Shown here: positions 27,154 through 35,068 of the stretch, piece after piece
Layout: every line of letters starts with the position of its first letter
How positions within the stretch are numbered: the stretch's first letter is position 1
The notes under the pieces: generated by a model
Seen by the model: only the letters and a program-made list of their open reading frames with translations
What the model was told of the DNA's origin: nothing
The model's database searches: none
Origin: an uncultured Lachnospiraceae bacterium
GTDB taxonomy: Bacteria; Bacillota; Clostridia; Lachnospirales; Lachnospiraceae
DNA length: 64,000 nt
Reading direction: 5' to 3'
Assembly (NCBI GenBank): GCA_905199445.1
Contig: CAJKGK010000008.1
Span: forward strand, 1 to 64,000
Made by a program: the position numbers and the translations under genes

Positions 27154-27927
27154 TCAAAAATGAACTTCAAGCATAGAATTCCCCCATAATACCGCTGCTC
27201 CATAAATACACAGACATACCGTCATTTTAATAATCCCCACCGGATTACCATATAAAACATCCATAAATCCCGGAGAAAAAAATCTCATATAAACAACAAT
27301 GGCTACAGGCACAATACTCATTAATCTGAATTCACTTTTTTTACCGGCAAGCATTGCATGAATTTCATTTTCTCCTTCTATTTTATCTCTGATGGTTTCT
27401 ACACTGTTTTTAATAATCGTGGTCATGCTTCCACCGCTTCTTTTGGCAATCATAACAATCTGAGAGAAATTCCTCAGATCCTCAAGCCCGCTCCTTAATG
27501 CAAAATCTTCGATACAGGCCTCAATTGTAAAATTTACTGACATCTTTCGTTTGATTTCGGTAAATTCCCGGACAATGTCATCTGATAAAGTGTAATTAAT
27601 CAAAAGATCATCCGCAGTTTGTTCAAAAGCCCGTTCAATCGTACTTCCTGCTGCAATAAATGAATATAAAAGAATAATACTATCCTTAAACTGTATCCTC
27701 AGAGTCTCCTTACGTTTTTGTATTCTTTTCTTTTTTTCAATATGAGTCAGTACAGCCATACCTGGAAAGGCTAAAATCAGTCCCCAAAAAGTATCATAAA
27801 ACAAAAAGCCTGCACCCCCGAAAATTACCAGTGCTTTCAGAAAGATCATCATCCGGTCTTTTTTTGCAAGAAAGCACTGATGATAATCGTATAAATCTTT
27901 TTTTCCGGATTTTTTTGCATTACGCAT
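27154..27927 (-). CDS. tadB: TadB-like inner-membrane platform protein (T2SSF)
   Basis: A protein of 257 residues with two N-terminal helices (about 30-65), the cytoplasmic T2SSF helical domain (FKDSIILLYSFIAAGSTIERAFE, then RSGGSMTTIIKN) and two C-terminal helices. With TadC it forms the platform that couples the TadA ATPase to Flp pilus extrusion. ATG 27925-27927 follows GGAG and overlaps the tadA stop by eight bases (ATGCGTAA). Confidence 0.87.
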   Translation of the reverse strand: MRNAKKSGKKDLYDYHQCFLAKKDRMMIFLKALVIFGGAGFLFYDTFWGLILAFPGMAVLTHIEKKKRIQKRKETLRIQFKDSIILLYSFIAAGSTIERAFEQTADDLLINYTLSDDIVREFTEIKRKMSVNFTIEACIEDFALRSGLEDLRNFSQIVMIAKRSGGSMTTIIKNSVETIRDKIEGENEIHAMLAGKKSEFRLMSIVPVAIVVYMRFFSPGFMDVLYGNPVGIIKMTVCLCIYGAAVLWGNSMLEVHF

Positions 27928-29194
27928 CCCCTGCACTCCGTTCAGAACCAGCGTACAGACCTGCGGCTTTTAATTTTCTGGTATTTTTCAGAGAATTTCC
28001 TGTTGCGCGCAAAACCCCCATCACCTTTGTCTGTTCTCCGTTATAGTTTGTATTTTCCGAAATTATCGGCAGCTCCTCAAATCTATAGAGCGGATTATAT
28101 TGGATCTCTCCATCTATGTAATCGCCGATTTCAACAATCTCCAAAACTTTTCTCGTCTTGTCTCTTAGCCTTCCCAGATGAACAACAATATCCAGCGACG
28201 AGGCAATCTGTTTGCGTATCGCTTGAAGGGGAATATCCGTGCCCATTAAAATCATCGTTTCCAAACGGGAAATCATATCTTCCACAGAATTTGAATGTCC
28301 GGTGCTCAGACTGCCGTCATGGCCGGTATTCATCGCACTGATCATATCTATGGCTTCCGGGCCACGGATCTCTCCCACGATAATTCTATCTGGACGCATC
28401 CGCATTGCAGACTTTATCAAATCTCTTATTGTAATGGCATTCTCTCCGTCGGCATCCGCATTTCGGACTTCCAGCCGAACCAGATTGGCAATTCCCTGAA
28501 TCTGTAATTCCGCAGAATCTTCAATCGTAATAACCCTCTGGTCCTTTGGTATATAACCGGCCAGTGCATTCAGCATGGTTGTTTTTCCCGAACCGGTTGA
28601 ACCGGAAATAAAAATATTATATCCTGCAAATACAAGCCGTTCCAGCAAGGCAGCCGCATCCTCGCTGACCGCTCCCCATTCTACAAGGCGATCCATCGTC
28701 ACAGGATCTTCCGAAAACTTACGGATCGTCAATATAGGGCCATCAATGGCAACCGGCTTTAAGACAACGTTCACTCGAGATCCGTCATCTAACCTGGCAT
28801 CTACAATGGGAGAGGCTTCATTCACCTGGCGGTTGGAACGCGATACAATCTGCTGAATCACATCTTCCAGTTTTTCTGTGGATTCAAATTTCTTGTTCCA
28901 TGGATAAAGACATCCGCCCTTTTCATAAAAAATCCGCCCACCACCATTGACCATAATCTCTGTAATCTCCGGATCATCCAGAAGTTCCTGAAGCAAATCC
29001 AGCCGTCTGATAGCATTAAACAGTTCCTGCTTAATCGTCAGTTTTGTCACAACACTCATATAGGTTTCCTGACTTTTATCATGAATAACGGACTCTATAA
29101 TTTCCATAATCTCATCATCCGTATACTCCGCCTCCGGGAGCAGCTGACGTAATACGTCTTCTTTCAGTTCTTTTTTTAATTCAAAATAATCCAT
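27920..29194 (-). CDS. tadA: TadA/CpaF family secretion ATPase
   Basis: A protein of 424 residues, the cytoplasmic motor of the Tad pilus. It has a helical N-terminal domain, a Walker A GSTGSGKTT near 200-208, the Asp box around TIEDSAEL, the Walker B region RPDRIIVGEIRG near 280, and STGHSNS, as in CpaF-type hexameric ATPases. The start is ATG 29192-29194 with AGGTGAG upstream; a longer frame reaches into the previous gene but has no site. Its 3' end overlaps tadB. Confidence 0.93.
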   Translation of the reverse strand: MDYFELKKELKEDVLRQLLPEAEYTDDEIMEIIESVIHDKSQETYMSVVTKLTIKQELFNAIRRLDLLQELLDDPEITEIMVNGGGRIFYEKGGCLYPWNKKFESTEKLEDVIQQIVSRSNRQVNEASPIVDARLDDGSRVNVVLKPVAIDGPILTIRKFSEDPVTMDRLVEWGAVSEDAAALLERLVFAGYNIFISGSTGSGKTTMLNALAGYIPKDQRVITIEDSAELQIQGIANLVRLEVRNADADGENAITIRDLIKSAMRMRPDRIIVGEIRGPEAIDMISAMNTGHDGSLSTGHSNSVEDMISRLETMILMGTDIPLQAIRKQIASSLDIVVHLGRLRDKTRKVLEIVEIGDYIDGEIQYNPLYRFEELPIISENTNYNGEQTKVMGVLRATGNSLKNTRKLKAAGLYAGSERSAGDA

Positions 29195-29211
29195 AGCAAT
29201 CTCACCTGTCC

Positions 29212-30171
29212 TCACTCAACGGATGCGCCGCCAGCCGGCAGCATCTCCAAATGCCCGGTAATATTCTGTCTTCCCATAAATTCCAGCATGGCGCCAAATT
29301 TTTGTGCTTTACTTTCCTCTCCGTCATGCTTTGTAGCGGTTATAAGCAGCACCCTGCTGCAAATTTCCAGAATAGACAAGCCAGGCAGTGTGTTTGCAAA
29401 ATTTAAAATAATCCTGTCATATCTGCTTTTTTTCTGAAGTAAATCCAACCAGTAAATCCATTCCTGTTCACCGATTTCCCATAAATCATAAGGATACTGT
29501 GCCAGTTCAAGAACATCTGCATTTTTTTCATGATATACACAGCTATCCATCTTTAGAACAATGCCCGGGTTCATCTCCTTAATCCAGCAAATCAATTCTG
29601 AAGACCGTCCGGTACGATCACCGGAAAACTGCTCAAAACTAATATAGAGTGTACTGCCAACCGGCAGTCCCTGTACAAGACTCCAGGATGCCACAGATGC
29701 CTGCTGCGAAGAAAAATCCGGTGCATAAATCCCAATCACTTCAGCGTACTTCTTATCTCCGGTTTCTGAACCTTCATATTTCCCGATACTGCAGGCCAGC
29801 TCCAGAAGTCGGTTGTAAATATTACGGGCAGACTGATACTTATTAAGCCGCTGTACTGGAATATCCTGAAAATAGTCCTGAAACATGGGCCAATAATCCC
29901 CACAGCCTTCATCAAGATACACCGCACCGCTCCAACGTTCCGGCACAAAAACCTGCGCCCTCTGTACATCGGTATATTCCTGCTCAGCCTCCATAAGCAA
30001 AGCTGTTGTGACCAGAAGAATCCCTTTGTTGACAGACGCAGCCTTTAACGGGGATGCTTTTGTAAAACTGCGGATTGCAAACGGAGAGCCCGGACGATTC
30101 TGAACATAACTATTAAGCCGCTCAAGATAAGCCTGATCCGGATCACCTATACAAAGAATAATATTTTTCAC
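29212..30171 (-). CDS. TadZ/CpaE-like protein lacking a recognisable P-loop
   Basis: A protein of 319 residues in the place where Tad loci carry TadZ/CpaE, the pole-locating protein with a receiver-like N-terminus and a deviant Walker A ATPase domain. The N-terminus (IILCIGDPDQAYLERL) is receiver-like. At about 145-165, where GGxGKT is expected after a beta strand, the sequence reads IGIYAPDFSSQQAS. The ATPase fold outline remains (YDRIILNFANTLPG near 255), but ATP binding is doubtful. The start is GTG 30169-30171 four bases after GGAGG. The assignment rests on context and outline, not on strong motif identity. Confidence 0.65.
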   Translation of the reverse strand: MKNIILCIGDPDQAYLERLNSYVQNRPGSPFAIRSFTKASPLKAASVNKGILLVTTALLMEAEQEYTDVQRAQVFVPERWSGAVYLDEGCGDYWPMFQDYFQDIPVQRLNKYQSARNIYNRLLELACSIGKYEGSETGDKKYAEVIGIYAPDFSSQQASVASWSLVQGLPVGSTLYISFEQFSGDRTGRSSELICWIKEMNPGIVLKMDSCVYHEKNADVLELAQYPYDLWEIGEQEWIYWLDLLQKKSRYDRIILNFANTLPGLSILEICSRVLLITATKHDGEESKAQKFGAMLEFMGRQNITGHLEMLPAGGASVE

Positions 30172-30184
30172 AATGCCTCCTTCC

Positions 30185-30718
30185 TCAAAAATATTTGAAA
30201 CTCAGAGAAAACAAAACACCAAGGAATATATACAGAGAAAAATGTAATGTCTCACCCTTTTTCTTCTGTTTAAAATCATAATAAGGGAAAATTTTACGAG
30301 TTGTACCGATATGATAGATATACTGCGTAAAATAACGCAGCCGCTCAAAGAAAATACCATATTTTATCATAAGAATAAGAGAAACAGCGGCGGCTGTAAC
30401 AAAGGCAGCCACGATGGCAATCAAAATCCTGCTGGCCCCTATATAAGTCCCGGCCATCATCAGCAATTTCACATCACCCGCTCCCGTCATTTTTAAAATA
30501 TGTAATAGAAAAAGAAGTACAAAAGGCAGTATAAAGCCAGTCAGAGAATAAGCCACTCCGCCGGGTCCGCTTTTGATCACATGAATGCCGATCCCAACGC
30601 TACTACCGGATAATATGAGATAATTGGAAATATGGCCTGTGGAAAAATCATCGTATACGGCAACAGCCATCAATATTAACAGCGCAATGTCATCTCCATA
30701 CAATATAAAATCACACAA
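30185..30718 (-). CDS. A24-family prepilin peptidase, CpaA/TadV-like
   Basis: A membrane protein of 177 residues with the two catalytic Asp sites, VYDDFSTGHISN near 22-28 and TGAGDVKLLMMAG near 85, and about six hydrophobic segments. It is the first gene of the Tad operon and would process the Flp pilin and the pseudopilins. The likely start is a TTG at 30716-30718 behind AGGTGA; no in-frame ATG lies before the catalytic region except one at residue 17. The C-terminal 25 residues, after a Lys cluster, form an extra helix. Confidence 0.85.
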   Translation of the reverse strand: MCDFILYGDDIALLILMAVAVYDDFSTGHISNYLILSGSSVGIGIHVIKSGPGGVAYSLTGFILPFVLLFLLHILKMTGAGDVKLLMMAGTYIGASRILIAIVAAFVTAAAVSLILMIKYGIFFERLRYFTQYIYHIGTTRKIFPYYDFKQKKKGETLHFSLYIFLGVLFSLSFKYF

Positions 30719-30758
30719 CCCATCACCTGTCCTTTATAAACTTATCTGGGAACTATAA

Positions 30759-30772
30759 TCGAATCGATTCGA
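30759..30772. promoter_or_regulatory. 14-bp palindrome in the tad leader, candidate operator
   Basis: The perfect palindrome TCGAATCGATTCGA lies about 15-30 bp downstream of the predicted transcription start and about 40 bp before the first start codon of the Tad operon. It is well placed for a repressor. No matching regulator is identified, and I saw no second copy in the window. Confidence 0.45.
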
Positions 30773-30796
30773 AATGAAGAATTACTTTGTAAGATG

Positions 30797-30826
30797 ATTA
30801 TATACCCTGATTCCGGAAAATGTAAA
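30797..30826 (-). promoter_or_regulatory. Candidate promoter of the Tad operon
   Basis: Minus-strand TTTACA (30821-30826), 18-bp spacer, perfect TATAAT (30797-30802). It is about 80 bp before the first gene. The genes from 30718 to 20479 follow on the same strand with short gaps or overlaps, consistent with one long transcript. Confidence 0.6.
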
Positions 30827-30864
30827 GCCCCCAATTTAAGTTTCCATCGACACAATTCGACAAT

Positions 30865-30889
30865 CTATGGGGGATTCAATCCCCCATAG
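30865..30889 (-). terminator. Hairpin after glgB, weak terminator candidate
   Basis: Ten-bp arms CTATGGGGGA/TCCCCCATAG with a five-base loop, 60 bp past the glgB stop and upstream of the tad promoter. No U-run follows on either strand, so it may separate the two operons only poorly or serve another role. Confidence 0.35.
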
Positions 30890-30948
30890 AGCGCCTTTGA
30901 TCGAGCCGCCGCAGAGTGATCGGCATTCCATGGCCTGATTGGCTTATC

Positions 30949-32982
30949 TCAATTTGATTGACTATGGCCGGCTTTATGGCTGTTTACCTGATACGCATTT
31001 GCCGGATCAGCATTTTCTCTGGCAGGCTGCATCTTTTCCACCCCTGCCCGCACCTTTTTCTTTTTAGTCGGCTTCACATAATCAAATTCAAAGGCTAAAA
31101 CACCGTAAGCCGGGACATCCATGCATATGGAATAATCTTTCCAGTCCCACGGTTCTTCCGCTGCCACCCTTTCCTGAATTTTAAACCGTCCGCTTCCGCC
31201 ATATTCCGGAAGATCACTTGTAAATACCTGAGTATATTTTCCGGGACACAGAACACCAACCCTGTGGTTTTCATACACCACCGGAGAAAAATTAAAGTGA
31301 AACAGCAGGCACTTCTTTTTACTGCGGCTCATTCTGCAAAAGGTAAGCATATTATGAGCCGCATCTGCACCGTTGATCCATTCAAACCCCGCTTCCTGGC
31401 AATCCTGCTCAAACATAGCCGGCCATGCACTGTACATATGCAAAAGATCCCGCATATAATTATTCATCTGTCTGTTTTTCTTCTCATGATCCAACAGAAA
31501 CCAGTCCAGACTCCGCTCCTCGCTCCATTCTCTGAACTGGGCAAAATCCTGCCCCATAAATAAAAGTTTCTTTCCAGGATGTGCCATCATTAACCCATAG
31601 GCAGCTCTTAAATTTCCAAACTTATCTTCCAGCTCTCCCGGCATTTTGTTAATCATGGAGCATTTAAGATGAACAACCTCATCATGGGACAGCACAAGCA
31701 TAAAATTCTCACTGAATGCATAAGAAAAACTAAATGTCAGCTCATTATGATGATATTGTCTGAAATATGGATCAGTTTTCATATACTCCAGAAAATCATG
31801 CATCCATCCCATATTCCATTTATAGGTAAATCCCAATCCGCCTTCCTCGGCCGGCCGGGATACCATCGGAAATGCCGTAGACTCTTCGGCAATCACCAGC
31901 GTTCCAGGATCTCTTTTGGCTACAATCGAATTCAAATGTTTTAAAAATTCAATCGCCTCATAATTCTCCCGTCCTCCGTCTTTATTGGGAAGCCACTGGC
32001 CGCCCTCCCGTCCGTAATCCAAATACAGCATGGAGGCCACGGCATCTACTCTCAGGCCGTCCACATGAAATTTTTCAATCCAGAATAACGCATTGGCCAC
32101 AAGAAAATTCTTCACCTGAGGACGGGCATAATCAAATACATAGGTTCCCCAGTGGGCATGTTCCCCACGCCGCTGATCAGGATGCTCGTAAACAGCTTCC
32201 CCGTCAAATTTTCCAAGTCCGTGTGCATCCTTCGGGAAATGGGCCGGCACCCAGTCAAGAATCACACCAATCCCTCTCTGATGAAGGTAATCCACAAAAT
32301 ACATAAAATCCACGGCATCGCCGTATCTGGAGGTTGGCGCATAATATCCGGTTACCTGATATCCCCAGGAGCCGTCAAAAGGATGCTCAGCTATACCGAT
32401 CAGTTCAACATGCGTATACCCCATATAGGTAACATAATCTGCCAATTCTGCGGCCAGCGCTCTGTAAGTTCTGAAACCACAGTTATTTCCGGTCTCATCC
32501 TTTTTCCAGGAACCCAGATGAACCTCATATACAGACATGGGGCGGCTGTAGGTATCCACAGATTTTCTGTTTTTCTGCCACTGTTCATCGGACCATTGCC
32601 AGTTGGACAGATCTGTAACCACCGAGGCGGTTTCAGGCCGCATCTGAGACTGATTACCATAAGGATCGGCCTTAAACAGTATATCCCCCCATTTTGTCTC
32701 AATAGCAAATTTATATAAATCACCTTTTTTTAAGCCGGGAATAAAAATATCGTAAATTCCGCTGTGATCGACACAAAGCATCGGATTGCGTCCCGGAAGC
32801 CAGGCATTAAAATCTCCGACAACGCTGACCGATCTGGCATTAGGCGCCCATACGGCAAAATATACACCGTCCGTACCGTTCTCACAGGCCAGGTGGGCAC
32901 CCATTTTGTTATATATTTCATAGTGTGTACCCGCACCAAAAAGATAACGGTCCATCTCTGTTATTCTAAAATCATTCATCAT
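30949..32982 (-). CDS. glgB: 1,4-alpha-glucan branching enzyme
   Basis: Makes alpha-1,6 branches in glycogen. The protein has 677 residues: an N-terminal CBM48-like domain (VYFAVWAPNARSVSVVGDFN near 40), a GH13 barrel with DWVPAHFPKD, the nucleophile region GLRVDAVAS near 320, the acid Glu in IAEESTAFP near 370 and SHDEVVH, then a beta-sandwich end. The last about 45 residues are Lys-rich and disordered, beyond the usual end. AGAGGG precedes ATG 32980-32982, with a second ATG directly after. It is the third gene after TetR and the GH13 glycosidase, 15 bp from the latter. No other glg gene is in the window. Confidence 0.92.
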   Translation of the reverse strand: MMNDFRITEMDRYLFGAGTHYEIYNKMGAHLACENGTDGVYFAVWAPNARSVSVVGDFNAWLPGRNPMLCVDHSGIYDIFIPGLKKGDLYKFAIETKWGDILFKADPYGNQSQMRPETASVVTDLSNWQWSDEQWQKNRKSVDTYSRPMSVYEVHLGSWKKDETGNNCGFRTYRALAAELADYVTYMGYTHVELIGIAEHPFDGSWGYQVTGYYAPTSRYGDAVDFMYFVDYLHQRGIGVILDWVPAHFPKDAHGLGKFDGEAVYEHPDQRRGEHAHWGTYVFDYARPQVKNFLVANALFWIEKFHVDGLRVDAVASMLYLDYGREGGQWLPNKDGGRENYEAIEFLKHLNSIVAKRDPGTLVIAEESTAFPMVSRPAEEGGLGFTYKWNMGWMHDFLEYMKTDPYFRQYHHNELTFSFSYAFSENFMLVLSHDEVVHLKCSMINKMPGELEDKFGNLRAAYGLMMAHPGKKLLFMGQDFAQFREWSEERSLDWFLLDHEKKNRQMNNYMRDLLHMYSAWPAMFEQDCQEAGFEWINGADAAHNMLTFCRMSRSKKKCLLFHFNFSPVVYENHRVGVLCPGKYTQVFTSDLPEYGGSGRFKIQERVAAEEPWDWKDYSICMDVPAYGVLAFEFDYVKPTKKKKVRAGVEKMQPARENADPANAYQVNSHKAGHSQSN

Positions 32983-32997
32983 TAATCCCTCTCTCTA

Positions 32998-34377
32998 TTA
33001 TTCCTGAAAAATCCGCATGATCCGTGCCCCGTTTCCTTCAACGGTCACATGCACAGCATGATCGGACAAGGTCACCAAACTGCCGTCCATCAGATCCATG
33101 CAGGACGATGCATGAAAGGGCAAACGAATATCTATTTCTGCGGCACTGGTGTCATTATTAAGTATGGTAATCACAGCCTGCCGGCCGCAAAAATCGCCGC
33201 CAGTTCCGGATCGGCCTACCCGTGCATAGGCATATTGCCTGTTTGTTAAAAATAATTCCTCGTATTTGCCGTCCCACAGCTCAGGGCACTGCCGGTGAAT
33301 TGCTCCCAGCTTTTGAATCCATGCGGTAAGCTCAGGATTGGGATTTTCAAAATTCCATGGGTCAAAGGCCGGTCTGAGGGCATCATCTCCCCCATCAGCC
33401 TTACATCCGCTGATTCCAAATTCAGATCCATAATAAACCGAAGGAATACCAATAATTGTATATAAAAACGCATATACCGGAAAAAGATTCTTTTTATTTT
33501 CCAGTTTATTATATATCCGATCCACATCATGATTATCTGCAAAATTATACAGATGAGCATCCTTGCACAAACCATAATTTGGATCAAACAGACGGCGAAT
33601 AGAATGGGCCATCTCAAAATAATTGTGTGAATTATGAGCCGAAAAAATACCTTTATGTAATTCATAATTTGTCACTGAATGCAGGGTTTCCTTATTTACC
33701 CATCGTCCATAATCACCGTGAATCACTTCACCCATGAGCCAGAACTCCGGCTTAATCTCATCTGCCAGGCTGCGCAGTCTGTGCATAAAATCAAAATCAA
33801 GGACATCCGCACAATCCAGCCGAATCCCATCAATATCAAATGTATCAACCCAGAAACGCACAACATCCAAAAGATAATCTTTAACCTGAGGATTAGCCAT
33901 ATTCAGCTTGGGCAGCTGAGCAAAACCTCTCCATGACTCATAACTGAAAGGATCACCAAAAGAGCTCTGACCATTAAAATCGACCTGACAATACCAGTCC
34001 TTTCCCCAAGATTCCCACTGCTGTTCCCTTAGATTTTTAAATGCAGGAAAATCTCTTCCTGTATGATTAAAAACACCGTCAACCACAACCCGAATTCCGT
34101 TCTCATGGCAGCGCTGTACCCATTTTTTAAAATCATCGTTGGTCCCCAGACGTCCGTCCACCTTTTTATAATCCGTTGTGTCATAGCCATGGGTCAGCGA
34201 CTCAAACAAAGGACCTATATAAATCCCTCCAAAATTCATGATTTTCATATGTTCAATCAAACGGTTCAGACGCTCAAAACCGTCACCTGTACCTTTATAA
34301 TCATTTTCTTTGCTGCACCCGCATAACCCCAGCGGATAAACATGATAAAAAACTGCTTTTTCATACCATGCTGACAT
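32998..34377 (-). CDS. GH13 alpha-amylase family glycosidase
   Basis: A protein of 459 residues without a signal peptide, so cytoplasmic. It shows the GH13 regions DGVFNHTG (I), GIRLDCADVL with the nucleophile Asp (II), GEVIHGDYG with the acid Glu (III) and FADNHDVDRI (IV). A short C-terminal beta domain follows. It acts on alpha-glucosidic bonds, probably maltooligosaccharides or glycogen fragments; subfamily and specificity are not clear to me. ATG at 34375-34377 follows GGAGG. It lies between the TetR gene and glgB, suggesting a joint role in alpha-glucan turnover. Confidence 0.87.
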   Translation of the reverse strand: MSAWYEKAVFYHVYPLGLCGCSKENDYKGTGDGFERLNRLIEHMKIMNFGGIYIGPLFESLTHGYDTTDYKKVDGRLGTNDDFKKWVQRCHENGIRVVVDGVFNHTGRDFPAFKNLREQQWESWGKDWYCQVDFNGQSSFGDPFSYESWRGFAQLPKLNMANPQVKDYLLDVVRFWVDTFDIDGIRLDCADVLDFDFMHRLRSLADEIKPEFWLMGEVIHGDYGRWVNKETLHSVTNYELHKGIFSAHNSHNYFEMAHSIRRLFDPNYGLCKDAHLYNFADNHDVDRIYNKLENKKNLFPVYAFLYTIIGIPSVYYGSEFGISGCKADGGDDALRPAFDPWNFENPNPELTAWIQKLGAIHRQCPELWDGKYEELFLTNRQYAYARVGRSGTGGDFCGRQAVITILNNDTSAAEIDIRLPFHASSCMDLMDGSLVTLSDHAVHVTVEGNGARIMRIFQE

Positions 34378-34391
34378 TTTTTAAACCTCCA

Positions 34392-34970
34392 TTATACATA
34401 AATTCCATGCAAAAACTGGTGAACAACCGAAAACGCCTGCTCATCGCTGATCTGCACATACCGCCCCTTTTCTGTGCTGAGCCAAAACAGCAGATAGTGA
34501 TTCAGGCACCCGGTAAATGTCACTGCGTACTGCTCCTGACGACCATTCATATTGCCTACAATATCCGCCGCCTGCTCAAACAGCCTTGTAAATAACCGAT
34601 GCTGATGGCTTCGTATCGGCGCAATGGCCCTGTAACTGTCTGTTTCCTCACCGGAATACATCATAGACATGACAAGTCGATAAAATTCTCTATTTTGAGA
34701 AGCCAATGAGAAGTAAATCTTTGCCACTCGGTATAGTGTCATCGGCAGGTCACCCTGATAAACCGCTGCCGCTTCAAGTTCACACTTAAATCCGGCATAT
34801 CCGCTTTCCATAAGGCTCTCCAGAAGCCCGTATTTACTTCCAAAATAGTGATAAAGTGTGGGTTTTGTCACCCCTGCGCTTTCCGCAATTTCCTGAACTC
34901 CCACAGCATCATAGCCTTTCGTATAAAACAAATTCAATGCACATTTTAATATTTTTTCCCGATTATCCAT
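34392..34970 (-). CDS. TetR/AcrR family transcriptional regulator
   Basis: A protein of 192 residues with the N-terminal helix-turn-helix (ILKCALNLFYTKGYDAVGVQEIAESAG, residues about 6-33, then KPTLYHYFGSK). The C-terminal ligand-binding domain has no recognised specificity. The start is ATG 34968-34970 five bases after AGGAGG; the frame is open upstream across its own promoter. A 6-4-6 inverted repeat in that promoter makes autorepression likely, and the downstream GH13 and glgB genes, 14 and 15 bp apart, would be controlled with it. A sugar-related or other ligand cannot be inferred. Confidence 0.88.
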   Translation of the reverse strand: MDNREKILKCALNLFYTKGYDAVGVQEIAESAGVTKPTLYHYFGSKYGLLESLMESGYAGFKCELEAAAVYQGDLPMTLYRVAKIYFSLASQNREFYRLVMSMMYSGEETDSYRAIAPIRSHQHRLFTRLFEQAADIVGNMNGRQEQYAVTFTGCLNHYLLFWLSTEKGRYVQISDEQAFSVVHQFLHGIYV

Positions 34971-34988
34971 AAACGCCTCCTTGGATTT

Positions 34989-35017
34989 ACTATACCAAAC
35001 GGTATAATACATGTCAA
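34989..35017 (-). promoter_or_regulatory. Promoter of tetR-GH13-glgB with embedded TetR-type operator
   Basis: Minus-strand TTGACA (35012-35017), 17-bp spacer, TATAGT (34989-34994). The inverted repeat TATACC-N4-GGTATA occupies 34991-35006, covering the -10 box and half the spacer. A bound TetR dimer would block RNA polymerase. Confidence 0.8.
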
Positions 35018-35020
35018 GAA

Positions 35021-35061
35021 AAAGTACAGGCAATGTGAAATCTCCACATTGCCTGTACTTT
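35021..35061 (-). terminator. Terminator of the TPR/pseudo-AAA gene
   Basis: Perfect 17-bp arms (35021-35037 and 35045-35061) with a seven-base loop. On the minus strand TTTTTCTT follows. It ends the transcript of the gene at 35069-37312 and directly abuts the tetR promoter. Confidence 0.85.
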
Positions 35062-35068
35062 CTCTGCC

